Origin: an uncultured Eubacterium sp.
Lineage (GTDB): Bacteria > Bacillota > Clostridia > Lachnospirales > CAG-274
DNA length: 28,776 bases
Assembly (NCBI GenBank): GCA_900545305.1
Contig: UQYD01000023.1
Location: forward strand, 1-28,776
Reading direction: 5' to 3'
The position numbers were made by a program, and so were the translations under genes. Under the pieces are notes generated by a model. That model saw only the letters and a list, made by a program, of their open reading frames with translations. It was not told the DNA's origin and did not search any database. Below are positions 15,051-23,923 of the stretch, one piece after another. Each line of letters starts with the position of its first letter. Positions within the stretch are counted from its first letter, which is position 1.

Positions 15051-15079
15051 ATTATACATTTTCATTATAAATTACACAA
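15051..15079 (-). promoter_or_regulatory. Promoter of the 259-aa gene
   Basis: On the minus strand TTGTGT and TATAAT are separated by 17 bases, about 25 bases upstream of the start codon. Confidence 0.7.
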
Positions 15080-15098
15080 TATCCTACAAAGGATTTTC

Positions 15099-15122
15099 TA
15101 ATCTAATTTTAATTTTAGATTA
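15099..15122. promoter_or_regulatory. Palindrome upstream of the efflux operon
   Basis: A perfect inverted repeat TAATCTAA/TTAGATTA with an 8-base centre lies about 60 bases before the adaptor start. It could be a repressor site; no regulator gene is nearby. Confidence 0.35.
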
Positions 15123-15181
15123 ATAGCATCCTAATTCACTCAATATATAATTAAAACAAATTTATGGAGGAGTGATTATAA

Positions 15182-16903
15182 TTGATAAAGCCTAACATTG
15201 GAAAGAAAGGAAAAATAGCTATTGCTACTGGTCTTGCTGTGGTTTTGGCTATAGGAGGAAGTTTAGCCTATATTCACAGCAAAAATTCTAAAAAGCCGGA
15301 CTTTGGCGGTGGCAAAGATATGTTTACTGAAAAAGTTCAAAAAGGTAGCATACAGGAAACTGTTACTGCCAGTGGTACAGTTGCCCTTGAGGACGAAACA
15401 AACATTTACGGCGAGGCTGACGGATACAAGATTAAGAAATTCCTTGTAGAAGAAGGCGACACTGTAAAAGCTGGTCAAAATGTAGTTGAATATGATGTAA
15501 AAGATACTAAAACAGACCTTGAAAGCAAAATAAGAGATGCAAAGAGAAATATTGAAAATGGTAAACTTGCCCTTGAAGCAATAGTTACACCAAAAACTCA
15601 AGCTGAAATAACAAAGCTAGAAAATGCGGTATTTACACAGCAAAAGGCTATTTCTGATGCACAGACTACATACAATGCCTATGCTACAAAATTATCAGCA
15701 CAGCAAACTACAATAGACAATGCCAAAAGAGATATTGATACAGCCAACAGGGATTTATCACAGGCTCAAAGTGACTTAACACAGGCACAGAAAGACGAAA
15801 ACACATACAAACAGCTTTTATCTGCCGGTGGTGTAAGCCAATCTGAATATGACAACTATGCCAATGCTCTTGAAAAGGCTCAAAATACATATGAAAATGC
15901 TAAAACTTCTGTAACAAAGGCACAGGCAACATATACAGACGCCAAAAACAGTTACAATGACTTAGTAAAAGAAAGAGATAACAAAAAGTTAGAGATTACT
16001 TCTGCTCAAAAAGCTCTTACACAGGCACAACAAGAATTAAAGGCTGCCAAAGACCCTCTTTCTGATGAGGCAACAAAAATAAAATATGACCAACAGGTAT
16101 TGACAAACAAAGGCTTGGAGGACAGTTTATCTGATTTAGAGGAAGATTTAAACGATTTAGTACAGTATGCCACTACTCCTGTTGACGGCAAGGTTACTGA
16201 AATACCTGTTGATGAAAATTCTCTTGTAGTAGACAATACAATAATGGTTAAAATTGCAAACCTCAACAATCTTATTGTAAATGCAAACATTGAAGAATAT
16301 GACGCACCACAGATTAAACTTGGTCAGACAGTAACTATGACTTCTGACGGCTTAGATGGAAAGACTTATACTGGCAAGGTGACAAAGATTTCTACAAGTG
16401 CTAGTGATACTTCTACCAACTCTGGTACTGAAACAGTTGTTCCTATTGAAATATCTGTAGACAATCCTGACGGTGTTTTAAAGCCAGGTTTCAACTTAGA
16501 CCTTGAGATTATGGTTGTAGATAAAAACGACGTATTGACAGTTTCTACAAATGCTGTGGCTAAGGACGGCAAGGAAAATACACAGTACGTATACAAGGTA
16601 GAAAATGACAAACTTGTGAAAACTACTGTTGAAACTGGTGACGAAGGTGACTCTACTGTTGAAATAACTTCCGGTCTTAAGGAAGGCGACCAAATTATAT
16701 CTTCTAACAGCGAGGACATAAAAGACGGTATGACATTAGAAGAATTTAAGAAAACTCAAATGGAAAAACAGCAGAAAGCTAAAGACAGCGAAAGTGATAA
16801 TGGAGGGGACAAGAACAATGATAAAGGTCAGCAATCTGAAAAAATGTTACAGCCAGGGGGAGCTGGAGGTCCAGGCTTTGGCGGGGGTGGACCTAGAGGT
16901 TAA
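15182..16903 (+). CDS. Membrane fusion (adaptor) protein of a MacAB-like ABC exporter
   Basis: The 573-residue HlyD/MacA-family adaptor has one N-terminal membrane helix (about 11-30). A lipoyl-like hairpin half follows (GTVALEDETNIYGEADGY, VEEGDTVKAGQNVVEYD). A long coiled coil spans about 105-330, rich in AQ, DL and KA heptads. Then come the second lipoyl half (PVDGKVTEIPVDENSLV) and a beta-barrel domain. The C-terminal tail is acidic, then glycine-rich (GGAGGPGFGGGG). It links the permease to its substrate outside the membrane. The start is TTG, 11 bases after GGAGG. The last 86 bases overlap the ATPase gene in another frame. Confidence 0.9.
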   Translation: MIKPNIGKKGKIAIATGLAVVLAIGGSLAYIHSKNSKKPDFGGGKDMFTEKVQKGSIQETVTASGTVALEDETNIYGEADGYKIKKFLVEEGDTVKAGQNVVEYDVKDTKTDLESKIRDAKRNIENGKLALEAIVTPKTQAEITKLENAVFTQQKAISDAQTTYNAYATKLSAQQTTIDNAKRDIDTANRDLSQAQSDLTQAQKDENTYKQLLSAGGVSQSEYDNYANALEKAQNTYENAKTSVTKAQATYTDAKNSYNDLVKERDNKKLEITSAQKALTQAQQELKAAKDPLSDEATKIKYDQQVLTNKGLEDSLSDLEEDLNDLVQYATTPVDGKVTEIPVDENSLVVDNTIMVKIANLNNLIVNANIEEYDAPQIKLGQTVTMTSDGLDGKTYTGKVTKISTSASDTSTNSGTETVVPIEISVDNPDGVLKPGFNLDLEIMVVDKNDVLTVSTNAVAKDGKENTQYVYKVENDKLVKTTVETGDEGDSTVEITSGLKEGDQIISSNSEDIKDGMTLEEFKKTQMEKQQKAKDSESDNGGDKNNDKGQQSEKMLQPGGAGGPGFGGGGPRG

Positions 16904-17522
16904 AAAAGGCGAATTTGTATCTATAATGGGTTCTTCCGGCTCTGGTAAATCCACATTGATGAATATTTTAGGCTGTCTTGATAAGCCTACAAGTGGCGAT
17001 TACATTTTAGACGGTATAAACATTTCAAAGGTAAAGGACAGCCAGTTATCTCAAATAAGAAACAAAAAAATTGGCTTCGTTTTCCAAAGTTTTAACCTAC
17101 TGCTTAAATTAAATGCCCTTGAAAATGTAGAACTTCCTATGGTTTATGCCGGTATTGACTCTGCAACAAGAAGAAAAAAGGCTGAAAATGCCCTTGAATG
17201 GGTTGGTCTTGCCGGAAGAATGAAACACAAGCCCAATGAAATGTCAGGTGGTCAAAGACAGAGAGTTGCCATAGCCAGAGCATTGGTAAATGACCCTGCT
17301 ATTATATTGGCTGATGAGCCAACCGGTAACTTGGATAGTAAGTCTACACTTGAAATAATCGACATTTTTCAAAGATTAAATGAAGGTGGAGCGACTATTG
17401 TTATGGTAACTCACGAACCTGATGTAGCTGAATACACAAAGAGAATTGTCACTTTTAAAGACGGACACAAAATAAATGATGAAATAGTAGAAAATCCTAA
17501 AATTGCCGGAGGTGAAATGTAA
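16818..17522 (+). CDS. ABC transporter ATP-binding protein (MacB/LolD type)
   Basis: The 234-residue ATPase powers the exporter. Walker A is MGSSGSGKST at 37-46; the signature is MSGGQRQRVAIARAL, Walker B is IILADEPTGNLD and the H-loop is VTHEPD. I choose the ATG at 16818, nine bases after GGAGGGG, because MIKVSNLKKCYSQGELEVQA matches the normal family N-terminus. An upstream ATG at 16794 would add eight residues and lacks a ribosome site. The stop overlaps the permease ATG by one base (TAATG). The first 28 codons overlap the adaptor gene out of frame. Confidence 0.93.
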   Translation: MIKVSNLKKCYSQGELEVQALAGVDLEVKKGEFVSIMGSSGSGKSTLMNILGCLDKPTSGDYILDGINISKVKDSQLSQIRNKKIGFVFQSFNLLLKLNALENVELPMVYAGIDSATRRKKAENALEWVGLAGRMKHKPNEMSGGQRQRVAIARALVNDPAIILADEPTGNLDSKSTLEIIDIFQRLNEGGATIVMVTHEPDVAEYTKRIVTFKDGHKINDEIVENPKIAGGEM

Positions 17523-18745
17523 TGCAATTAAGTGAAAATATTATGTCGGCTTTTAGAAATGTATTTTCAAACAAGATGCGTACATTCCTTACTATGCTTG
17601 GTATTATAATAGGTATTGCTGCCGTTATTGCCATTACTTCCATTGGTAATGGCTCTCAGGCACAGATTACTGAACAGTTTGACTCTCTTGGCGTAGGCAG
17701 AATGACAGTTTCCCTCAGAAACAATTCCCCTAGAAATATGTTTTCCAGTGATGCTTTGACGTTAGACGATTATGAGGAATTAAAAGCTATTAAGGGAATA
17801 AAATATATGAGTCCTACTTATTCAGCAAGCTATTATTCAGTGAAATTACTTGACCCAAAGGAAACTAACACAGCTTCTATTACCGGTGTTGGTGGGGACT
17901 ATTACAACATAATGAGCCCTACTCTCCTTTATGGCACATACATAAATGAAACAGATGTAGACAACAAAAGCAAAAATGTTGTAATTACAGACACTACAGC
18001 TAAAAAAGTATTTGGATATTGCGACCAAAGTGTTATTGGTCAAAAGATTACTATTAAAACTTGGAAAGGTTCATTAAAATATACTGTTAAAGGTATTGTT
18101 GAGGACACAAATTCATCTTCCATTGATGCTTCTGAAAACGAATATCCCGAAGAAATGGTTATTCCTATTTCTACAGCACAGCGATTATTTAACAACAAAA
18201 CTCTTACAAACATTACTTTAGTAGCTGAAGACCCTGACAATACAGACGCTTTAGGCGAGGAAATTGTTGCAAAACTTGATGAAATACACGAAACAAGTGA
18301 AAAATATACTTGCGAATCAACTACTGCACAGTTAGAGGCTATGAACGAAGTAACTGGTACTGTAACTCTTTTAATAAGTGGTGTTGCTGCCATTTCCCTT
18401 ATTGTAGGTGGTATAGGTGTAATGAATATTATGATGGTAACAGTTACTGAAAGAACTAGAGAAATAGGTATTAGAAAATCCATAGGTGCTAGAAACAGAG
18501 ATATTATGTTCCAGTTTGTAGTCGAAGCCATAATACTTACTTTTATGGGGGGTATACTGGGTATTCTGTTTGGCTGGGGAGCTGGATTTTTAGCAGGCAA
18601 ATTAATGGGTATGGAGGCTGTACTTTCTGTTAAATCTGTTATTATAGCCGTTGCCATATCTAGTGCCATTGGTATTATTTTTGGCGTTTATCCTGCCCGT
18701 AAAGCTGCCAAACTTGACCCGATTGAGGCTTTGCGTTACGAATAA
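17522..18745 (+). CDS. ABC transporter permease (MacB/FtsX family)
   Basis: The 407-residue permease has the family layout: N-terminal helix (about 18-42, MLGIIIGIAAVIAITSIGNG), a large extracellular MacB_PCD domain, then three C-terminal helices. The cytoplasmic loop VTERTREIGIRKSIGARNRD lies between the second and third, and the protein ends PARKAAKLDPIEALRYE. It is translationally coupled to the ATPase. Similar systems export peptides, lipoproteins or antibiotics; the cargo is unknown here. Confidence 0.95.
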   Translation: MQLSENIMSAFRNVFSNKMRTFLTMLGIIIGIAAVIAITSIGNGSQAQITEQFDSLGVGRMTVSLRNNSPRNMFSSDALTLDDYEELKAIKGIKYMSPTYSASYYSVKLLDPKETNTASITGVGGDYYNIMSPTLLYGTYINETDVDNKSKNVVITDTTAKKVFGYCDQSVIGQKITIKTWKGSLKYTVKGIVEDTNSSSIDASENEYPEEMVIPISTAQRLFNNKTLTNITLVAEDPDNTDALGEEIVAKLDEIHETSEKYTCESTTAQLEAMNEVTGTVTLLISGVAAISLIVGGIGVMNIMMVTVTERTREIGIRKSIGARNRDIMFQFVVEAIILTFMGGILGILFGWGAGFLAGKLMGMEAVLSVKSVIIAVAISSAIGIIFGVYPARKAAKLDPIEALRYE

Positions 18746-18768
18746 TTATACAATTTATAAAATAAATG

Positions 18769-18797
18769 TTGCATAAATTTTCTTATAGGTGTAAAAT
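18769..18797 (+). promoter_or_regulatory. Promoter of trpD
   Basis: TTGCAT and TAAAAT are separated by 17 bases, 35 bases before the trpD start. Confidence 0.65.
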
Positions 18798-18831
18798 AAT
18801 GTAAAAAATAAATGATTTGAGGTGTTTGTAT

Positions 18832-19851
18832 ATGACAATGAAAGAGGCAATTAACAAGGTTATAAAAGGTCAAAACCTTACTCTCGAAGAAGCAAAGGAA
18901 GTTATGGGGCTTATGCTTGGTGGAGAGGCAACACAGGCTCAGCTTGGTAGTTTTTTAACAGCTTTAAGAATGAAAGGCGAAACTATTGACGAAATTATTG
19001 GCTGTGCTACTGTAATGCAGGAAAAAGCTGAACATGTTCATCCTAATGTTAGTGTTCCTTATGTTGACTTAGTTGGTACAGGTGGCGACGGTACAAACAC
19101 CTTCAATATTTCTACAACATCTGCTTTTGTTGCTGCTGGTGCTGGTGTACCTATTGCAAAGCACGGTAACAGAGCTATTTCAAGCAAAAGTGGTGCTGCT
19201 GACGTATTAGAATGTCTTGGCGTAAACATTATGTTAGAGCCAGCAAAGGTAGAAAAATCAGTTGAAGAAGTTGGCATTGGCTTTATGTTTGCTCAGACTT
19301 TCAACAAGTCTATGAAAAACGTTGGTCAGGCAAGAAAGGAAATGGGTACAAGAACTATCTTCAATATTTTAGGACCTGTTTCTAATCCTAGTAACGCTAC
19401 TGCTGCCGTTATCGGTGTATTTAGCCCTACTTTGACAGAACCTCTTGCTCACTCTATGAAAGCTATGGGTGTAAAACGTGGTATGATTGTTTGTGGCTGT
19501 GACGGTATGGACGAAATTACTCTTACTGGTACAACTCACGTTTCTGAAATTAAGGATGATAATGTAACTTCATATGATATTAACCCTGCTGATTATGGTC
19601 TTAGCATAACTGATGCTGAACAGTTAAAGGGTGGCAATGGCGAAGAAAATGCTGAAACAACAAAGGCAATTCTTGCCGGCAAGGAAACTGGTGCAAAGAG
19701 AGATATTGTTCTCCTTAATGCTGGTGCTGCTATTTACTGTGCCGGTATTGCTGATACTTTAGCAGAAGGTATCGAAAAGGCAAAGTCATCTATTGATAGT
19801 GGCAAGGCTTTAGAAGTCCTCAACAAATTAGTAGAATTTACAAACAGATAA
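18832..19851 (+). CDS. trpD: Anthranilate phosphoribosyltransferase, stand-alone
   Basis: TrpD joins anthranilate to PRPP in the second step of tryptophan synthesis. The 339-residue protein has the PRPP-binding VGTGGDGTNTFNISTTSAF, KHGNRAISSKSGAADVLECLG, and the metal-binding DGMDEIT. The start is the ATG at 18832, seven bases after GAGGTG; earlier in-frame codons overlap that site. The gene has its own promoter and terminator and no other trp genes around it, which suggests a second copy or a scattered pathway. Confidence 0.93.
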   Translation: MTMKEAINKVIKGQNLTLEEAKEVMGLMLGGEATQAQLGSFLTALRMKGETIDEIIGCATVMQEKAEHVHPNVSVPYVDLVGTGGDGTNTFNISTTSAFVAAGAGVPIAKHGNRAISSKSGAADVLECLGVNIMLEPAKVEKSVEEVGIGFMFAQTFNKSMKNVGQARKEMGTRTIFNILGPVSNPSNATAAVIGVFSPTLTEPLAHSMKAMGVKRGMIVCGCDGMDEITLTGTTHVSEIKDDNVTSYDINPADYGLSITDAEQLKGGNGEENAETTKAILAGKETGAKRDIVLLNAGAAIYCAGIADTLAEGIEKAKSSIDSGKALEVLNKLVEFTNR

Positions 19852-19860
19852 TAAATATAA

Positions 19861-19893
19861 GGGAGTAGAATTGTTGTTCTACTCTCCTTTTTT
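19861..19893 (+). terminator. Terminator of trpD
   Basis: GAGTAGAA/TTCTACTC stem, extended by GG/CC past one bulged T, then six T. Confidence 0.85.
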
Positions 19894-19906
19894 ATGTGAT
19901 AACAAT

Positions 19907-19932
19907 AAAAAATACCCTAGAAAAATCTAGGG
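19907..19932 (-). terminator. Terminator of the fakA operon
   Basis: On the minus strand CCCTAGA/TCTAGGG form a perfect 7-bp stem followed by a T-rich run, nine bases after the fakA stop. Confidence 0.8.
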
Positions 19933-19940
19933 CATTATTT

Positions 19941-21572
19941 TTACTCTATGCCAACGATATATCCATAAACAGGTTGACCACCATTAGTAACCTCTATATC
20001 CATATCATCGTATTTTTCAGATAAATAATCAGAAAATTCTTCTGCCATAGTTTCTGTTACTTCACTGCCGTAGTAAACAGTAATTACGCAAGCCTCGTCA
20101 TTTTCTGCTATCATTTTATCAACAAGACTTTTTGCTGTTGTTTGAATATCTTCATCAGTAACAACGATTTCATCATTTTCTATACCAATGAAATTGCCAT
20201 TTTTGATTTCAATACCATTTACAGTTGTGTCACGAACAGCTACAGTAACTAAGCCAGTATTTACTTCTGAAATTGCATCTACCATAGATTCATAATTTTC
20301 CTCTACAGATGTATCTTCCATAAAGCCTAACATAGCTGAAAGCCCCTGAATAACAGAAGTAGTGCCTACAACCTTTACATTCTTATCCTCTATAATTTCT
20401 GCTGACTTTTCAGCTGCCAAAATTATATTCTTGTTATTAGGCAATACAAACACATTCTTAGCATTAACTTTTTCTATAGCATTTGTTATATCCTCAATAC
20501 TAGGGTTCATTGTTTGTCCACCCTGTATTATATAGTCTACACCTAAATCTTCAAAAGCCTTTTTTAAGCCGTCACCAACAGAAACAGCTACAAAACCATA
20601 TTCCTTTAATTCCTTTGGCTTTTCAGTCTTTTCCAAAAGAGATGTATGCTGTAATCGCATATTTTCAATTTTCATATTTTCAAGGCTACCGATTTCAAGA
20701 GCCTTTTCCAATATTTTGCCTGGGTGATTACTATGAACATGAACTTTTATTAAATCATCGTTTCTTACAAGTACAATACTATCCCCATTTTCAGCAAGGA
20801 ACTCTCCAAATGATTTTTCTATTTCATCATTGAGATTTTCACCATTTACAAAAAATTCTGTACAATAGCCAAATTTAATTTCACCATTAACAGAAGCTGC
20901 ACCAGTAGTAGCTGGAACCGGTGTACTGCTCTGTACTCCTGTGTTATCTTCTACGTCAGACTCAATGCCTAAGTTTTCATAGCCACCTTCTACAATAAAG
21001 ATAAGACCCTGTCCACCGGAGTCAACAACTCCAGCTTCCTTTAACTGAGGTAACATATCCGGAGTTTTTGCCAACACTTCATTAGAATACTCAATAATTT
21101 CCTTAAGCATTACAGCTATATCTTTATTTTCGTAGCTACTTTCTACTGCCTTTTCGCTCATAGCACGAATTACAGTAAGCATTGTACCCTCTTTTGGCTT
21201 CATTACTGCCTTATATGCTGTAGCAGTTGCCATTTCAAAGGCTTTTGCAAATTCATCAGCATTTATTTCAGTTTTGCCGTTCATAGCCTTATACCAACCT
21301 CTTAATATCTGAGAAAGTATAACACCTGAATTACCTCTTGCACCTCTTAAAGCACCGTCAGATACTGCCTTTGCAACTTCTGATATATTATCTGTATCAA
21401 GATTTTCTACTGCCCTTGCAGCAGCTGTAATTGTCATAGACATATTCGTTCCTGTATCTCCGTCTGGAACAGGAAAAACATTCATTAAATCTACTTTTTC
21501 TCTATTTGCTGCTAATTTATTAGCACCGTTTATTACAAAACGTTTTAAAGCAGCACCGTCAATAGTAAGCAA
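19941..21572 (-). CDS. fakA: Fatty acid kinase catalytic subunit FakA (DAK2/DhaL domain, YloV)
   Basis: FakA phosphorylates fatty acids held by FakB proteins, feeding exogenous fatty acids into phospholipid synthesis. The 543-residue protein has a DhaL kinase domain at about 1-200 with the Mg-nucleotide loop NVFPVPDGDTGTNMSMT and GARGNSGVILSQILRG. A middle domain and a C-terminal DegV-like region follow (FVLPNNKNIILAA, VYYGSEVTETMAEEF). It lies 12 bases downstream of the Asp23-family gene in the conserved yloU-yloV order, divergent from rpmB as in Bacillus. Confidence 0.93.
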   Translation of the reverse strand: MLTIDGAALKRFVINGANKLAANREKVDLMNVFPVPDGDTGTNMSMTITAAARAVENLDTDNISEVAKAVSDGALRGARGNSGVILSQILRGWYKAMNGKTEINADEFAKAFEMATATAYKAVMKPKEGTMLTVIRAMSEKAVESSYENKDIAVMLKEIIEYSNEVLAKTPDMLPQLKEAGVVDSGGQGLIFIVEGGYENLGIESDVEDNTGVQSSTPVPATTGAASVNGEIKFGYCTEFFVNGENLNDEIEKSFGEFLAENGDSIVLVRNDDLIKVHVHSNHPGKILEKALEIGSLENMKIENMRLQHTSLLEKTEKPKELKEYGFVAVSVGDGLKKAFEDLGVDYIIQGGQTMNPSIEDITNAIEKVNAKNVFVLPNNKNIILAAEKSAEIIEDKNVKVVGTTSVIQGLSAMLGFMEDTSVEENYESMVDAISEVNTGLVTVAVRDTTVNGIEIKNGNFIGIENDEIVVTDEDIQTTAKSLVDKMIAENDEACVITVYYGSEVTETMAEEFSDYLSEKYDDMDIEVTNGGQPVYGYIVGIE

Positions 21573-21584
21573 AATAAAATCCTC

Positions 21585-21944
21585 CTAGTTATCTACTCGT
21601 ATACCCTCAACATAAATTTTGAGTTTAGAACACTTTATACCAAGGCTCTCCTGCAATTTGTACTGAACTGTGTCGTACACAATTTTTCCTATAGCCTGTA
21701 TATTTGTGCCATATTCTACTATAATATGAAGTTTAATAGAAATATCATTATTTTCATTAATTGCAATTTCTACGCCCTTTGTAAGGCTCTCTTTCTTTAA
21801 AAGATGAACTATACCATCTTTTACTGTCTTTACTGCCATACCTACTACACCATAACAATTTGTAGCAGCTATACCAGCTATCTTTGCAACAACGTCTTTC
21901 TCTACTGATAAATAGCCTTTTTCATTAATAATATTTACGTTCAT
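21585..21944 (-). CDS. Asp23/Gls24 family envelope stress protein (YloU)
   Basis: The 119-residue protein has the Asp23 pattern (GYLSVEKDVVAKIAGIAATN, CYGVVGMAVK, VEYGTNIQAIGKIVYDTVQY). These small cytoplasmic or membrane-associated proteins are linked to envelope homeostasis, and YloU-type members accompany fakA. The start follows AGGAGG and a promoter lies about 40 bases upstream. Confidence 0.92.
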   Translation of the reverse strand: MNVNIINEKGYLSVEKDVVAKIAGIAATNCYGVVGMAVKTVKDGIVHLLKKESLTKGVEIAINENNDISIKLHIIVEYGTNIQAIGKIVYDTVQYKLQESLGIKCSKLKIYVEGIRVDN

Positions 21945-21980
21945 TATTTTTTCCTCCTATTTTTCAGTCATACTTTATTT

Positions 21981-22009
21981 ATTATACCCTATTTCTAGCA
22001 CATTTTCAA
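21981..22009 (-). promoter_or_regulatory. Promoter of the yloU-fakA operon
   Basis: On the minus strand TTGAAA and TATAAT are separated by 17 bases. Just upstream of the -35 lies a direct repeat of TACATTAA (22011-22018 and 22021-22028). Confidence 0.85.
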
Positions 22010-22092
22010 CTACATTAAGCTACATTAAATCATTAAAAAATGCTTAAATAGTGAATTTTGTTAAAATAATGAAAAAATTTCTAAATTAACTC

Positions 22093-22121
22093 TTGCTTTT
22101 TATATCAAGAGCTGTTATAAT
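22093..22121 (+). promoter_or_regulatory. Promoter of rpmB
   Basis: TTGCTT and TATAAT are separated by 17 bases, and TGT directly before the -10 makes it an extended -10 element. It lies 38 bases upstream of the start codon. Confidence 0.85.
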
Positions 22122-22159
22122 AGCAAATGGTGAGTTTAAAACTAAGGAGGTGTTTATCT

Positions 22160-22375
22160 ATGGCTAAGTGCGCAATTTGCGATAAGAGCAGACAGACAGG
22201 TCACAGAATTAGTATTAATCGTAGTCAGGTTTCAAGAAGAGCTAACAAGACTTGGAACGCTAATGTTAAGAAAGTTAAGGTTGTTGAAAACGGTACAGTA
22301 AAATCTATCAACGTTTGTACTAGATGCTTACGTTCTGGTAAGGTTACTCGTCTTTCATCAGTTAAGGGTATGTAA
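22160..22375 (+). CDS. rpmB: 50S ribosomal protein L28
   Basis: The protein has 71 residues, with the CAIC and CTRC cysteine pairs of the zinc-binding form of L28, NKTWNANVKKVK in the centre and LRSGKVTR near the end. It is a little longer than the usual ~62 residues, mainly from the SSVKGM tail and a few extra residues near 15-27. The ATG at 22160 follows AAGGAGGTG; an in-frame upstream ATG at 22127 lies ahead of that site and is not used. Confidence 0.95.
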   Translation: MAKCAICDKSRQTGHRISINRSQVSRRANKTWNANVKKVKVVENGTVKSINVCTRCLRSGKVTRLSSVKGM

Positions 22376-22456
22376 TTTAATAAAATATACTCGGTCCAGT
22401 AGCTAAAAATGCATTGATGCTCTGGGTTGTGACATGTGAATTCACTGATATAAAAA

Positions 22457-22482
22457 GGCACTCGTTCGGGAGTGTCTTTTTT
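22457..22482 (+). terminator. Terminator of rpmB
   Basis: GGCACTC/GAGTGTC stem with one G-T pair and a 6-base loop, then six T. About 80 bases lie between the rpmB stop and this hairpin and show nothing recognisable. Confidence 0.85.
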
Positions 22483-22520
22483 GTTGTCTAAATTTAAAGA
22501 TAACATAAACATAAAAGAAA

Positions 22521-22543
22521 GGAGATTGCAACACACAATCCCC
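22521..22543 (-). terminator. Terminator of the lipoprotein/pdaA/pgi operon
   Basis: On the minus strand GGGGATTG/CAATCTCC pair with one mismatch around a 7-base loop, followed by TTTCTTTT, 14 bases after the pgi stop. Confidence 0.7.
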
Positions 22544-22556
22544 TTTTCAATCAATA

Positions 22557-23897
22557 TTATTTTAATCTTTCTTCTAATTCTGCTTTTCTATCTTCATATC
22601 CAGGCTTACCTAAGAGAGCAAACATATTCTTCTTATAAGCTTCAACACCCGGCTGGTCAAATGGATTTACTCCAAGCATATAACCACTGATAGCAAGTGC
22701 CTTTTCAAAGAAGTACACAAGCTGACCAAAGTTATAAGCATCTGATTTTTCAACTTCAATAACCATTGTAGGTACACCACCGTCAACGTGAGCAAGGAAA
22801 GTACCAGCATATGCCTTTGAGTTTACATACTGTATAGTCTTATCAGCTACGAAATTAAGACCATCTAAGTTTTCTGCATCTGTTTCTATTGTAATATTCT
22901 TCTTAGCATTTTCTACCCATAAAACTGTTTCAAAAAGGTTTCTGCTACCGTCCTGAATAAACTGACCAATAGAATGTAAATCAGTTGAGAAATTAGCACT
23001 TACAGGGAAAATACCCTTGCCGTCTTTACCTTCACTTTCAGCATAAAGCTGTTTATACCATTCACCAAACATTGTGAGAGATGGCTCATAGTTAGCAAGA
23101 ATTTCAATAGCCTTGCCCTTTCTGCCTAAAATCTGTCTAGTAGCTGCATATTTAAGGCAATCATTATTTTCTAAATCGTCATTCTTATATGTAGCAACTG
23201 CATCAGATGCACCCTGCATTACTGCATCAATATCAATACCGGCTGCTGCCATTGGAAGAAGACCTACTGGAGTAAGAACAGAGAAACGACCACCAACATC
23301 ATCAGGAATAACAAATGTTTCATAGCCTTCTGTATTACACATAGACTTTAAAGCACCTCTTGCTTTATCAGTAGTGGCAAAAATTCTCTCCTTTGCACCC
23401 TCTTTACCATACTTATCTTCAATAATCTTCTTGAAAATTCTGAAAGCAATAGCTGGTTCAGTTGTTGTACCAGATTTTGAAATTACATTAATAGAAAAAT
23501 CTCTATCTCCAAGAATTTCAATAATATCACTTAAATAATCAGAACTAATACTATTACCTACAAAATAAACTTCTGGAATACCCTTATGTACCTTCTTATT
23601 GAAGTTTACGCCATTAACAAATTCTAACGCAGCACGTCCACCTAAGTAAGAACCACCAATACCGATTACAATAAGAACCTCACTATTTGACTGAATTTTC
23701 TTAGCAGCTTTCTTAATTCTTTCAAACTCGTCTTTATCATAATTATTAGGCAAATCTACCCAACCAATGTAATCATTACCTGCACCTTTACCTGAATAAA
23801 GTAAGTCACTTGCCATTTTTACAGCAGGCTGTATCTTAGCATATTCCTCATTTCTTACAAAGTTTTCTGTACCACTTAATTTTAATTTAATACCCAT
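22557..23897 (-). CDS. pgi: Glucose-6-phosphate isomerase
   Basis: It interconverts glucose-6-phosphate and fructose-6-phosphate in glycolysis. The 446-residue protein matches the shorter Firmicute form: VIGIGGSYLGGRAALEF, NVISKSGTTTEPAIAFR, GGRFSVLTPVGLLPMAAAG, and QPGVEAYKKNMFALLGKPG near the end. The start follows GGGGATG. It is the last gene of a three-gene operon, 26 bases after the deacetylase. Confidence 0.97.
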   Translation of the reverse strand: MGIKLKLSGTENFVRNEEYAKIQPAVKMASDLLYSGKGAGNDYIGWVDLPNNYDKDEFERIKKAAKKIQSNSEVLIVIGIGGSYLGGRAALEFVNGVNFNKKVHKGIPEVYFVGNSISSDYLSDIIEILGDRDFSINVISKSGTTTEPAIAFRIFKKIIEDKYGKEGAKERIFATTDKARGALKSMCNTEGYETFVIPDDVGGRFSVLTPVGLLPMAAAGIDIDAVMQGASDAVATYKNDDLENNDCLKYAATRQILGRKGKAIEILANYEPSLTMFGEWYKQLYAESEGKDGKGIFPVSANFSTDLHSIGQFIQDGSRNLFETVLWVENAKKNITIETDAENLDGLNFVADKTIQYVNSKAYAGTFLAHVDGGVPTMVIEVEKSDAYNFGQLVYFFEKALAISGYMLGVNPFDQPGVEAYKKNMFALLGKPGYEDRKAELEERLK

Positions 23898-23923
23898 TGT
23901 ATAACATCCCCTTAATATATATT

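Noticed and set aside
3119..15180. Attachment-site direct repeats flanking the island
   Set aside because: I compared the sequence after queA with the region before the adaptor gene by eye and found no convincing shared core; no integrase or tRNA gene is present.
16794..16817. Upstream ATG for the ATPase gene
   Set aside because: It has no ribosome site, and the family N-terminus begins at the ATG at 16818, which follows GGAGGGG.
18040..18669. A 209-codon open frame antisense to the ABC permease
   Set aside because: It lies wholly inside a well-supported gene and has a shadow-like composition.
22376..22456. Possible structured RNA between rpmB and its terminator
   Set aside because: Only a short TGCATTGATGC-like hairpin is visible, which fits no RNA family I know; it may be ordinary 3' untranslated sequence.
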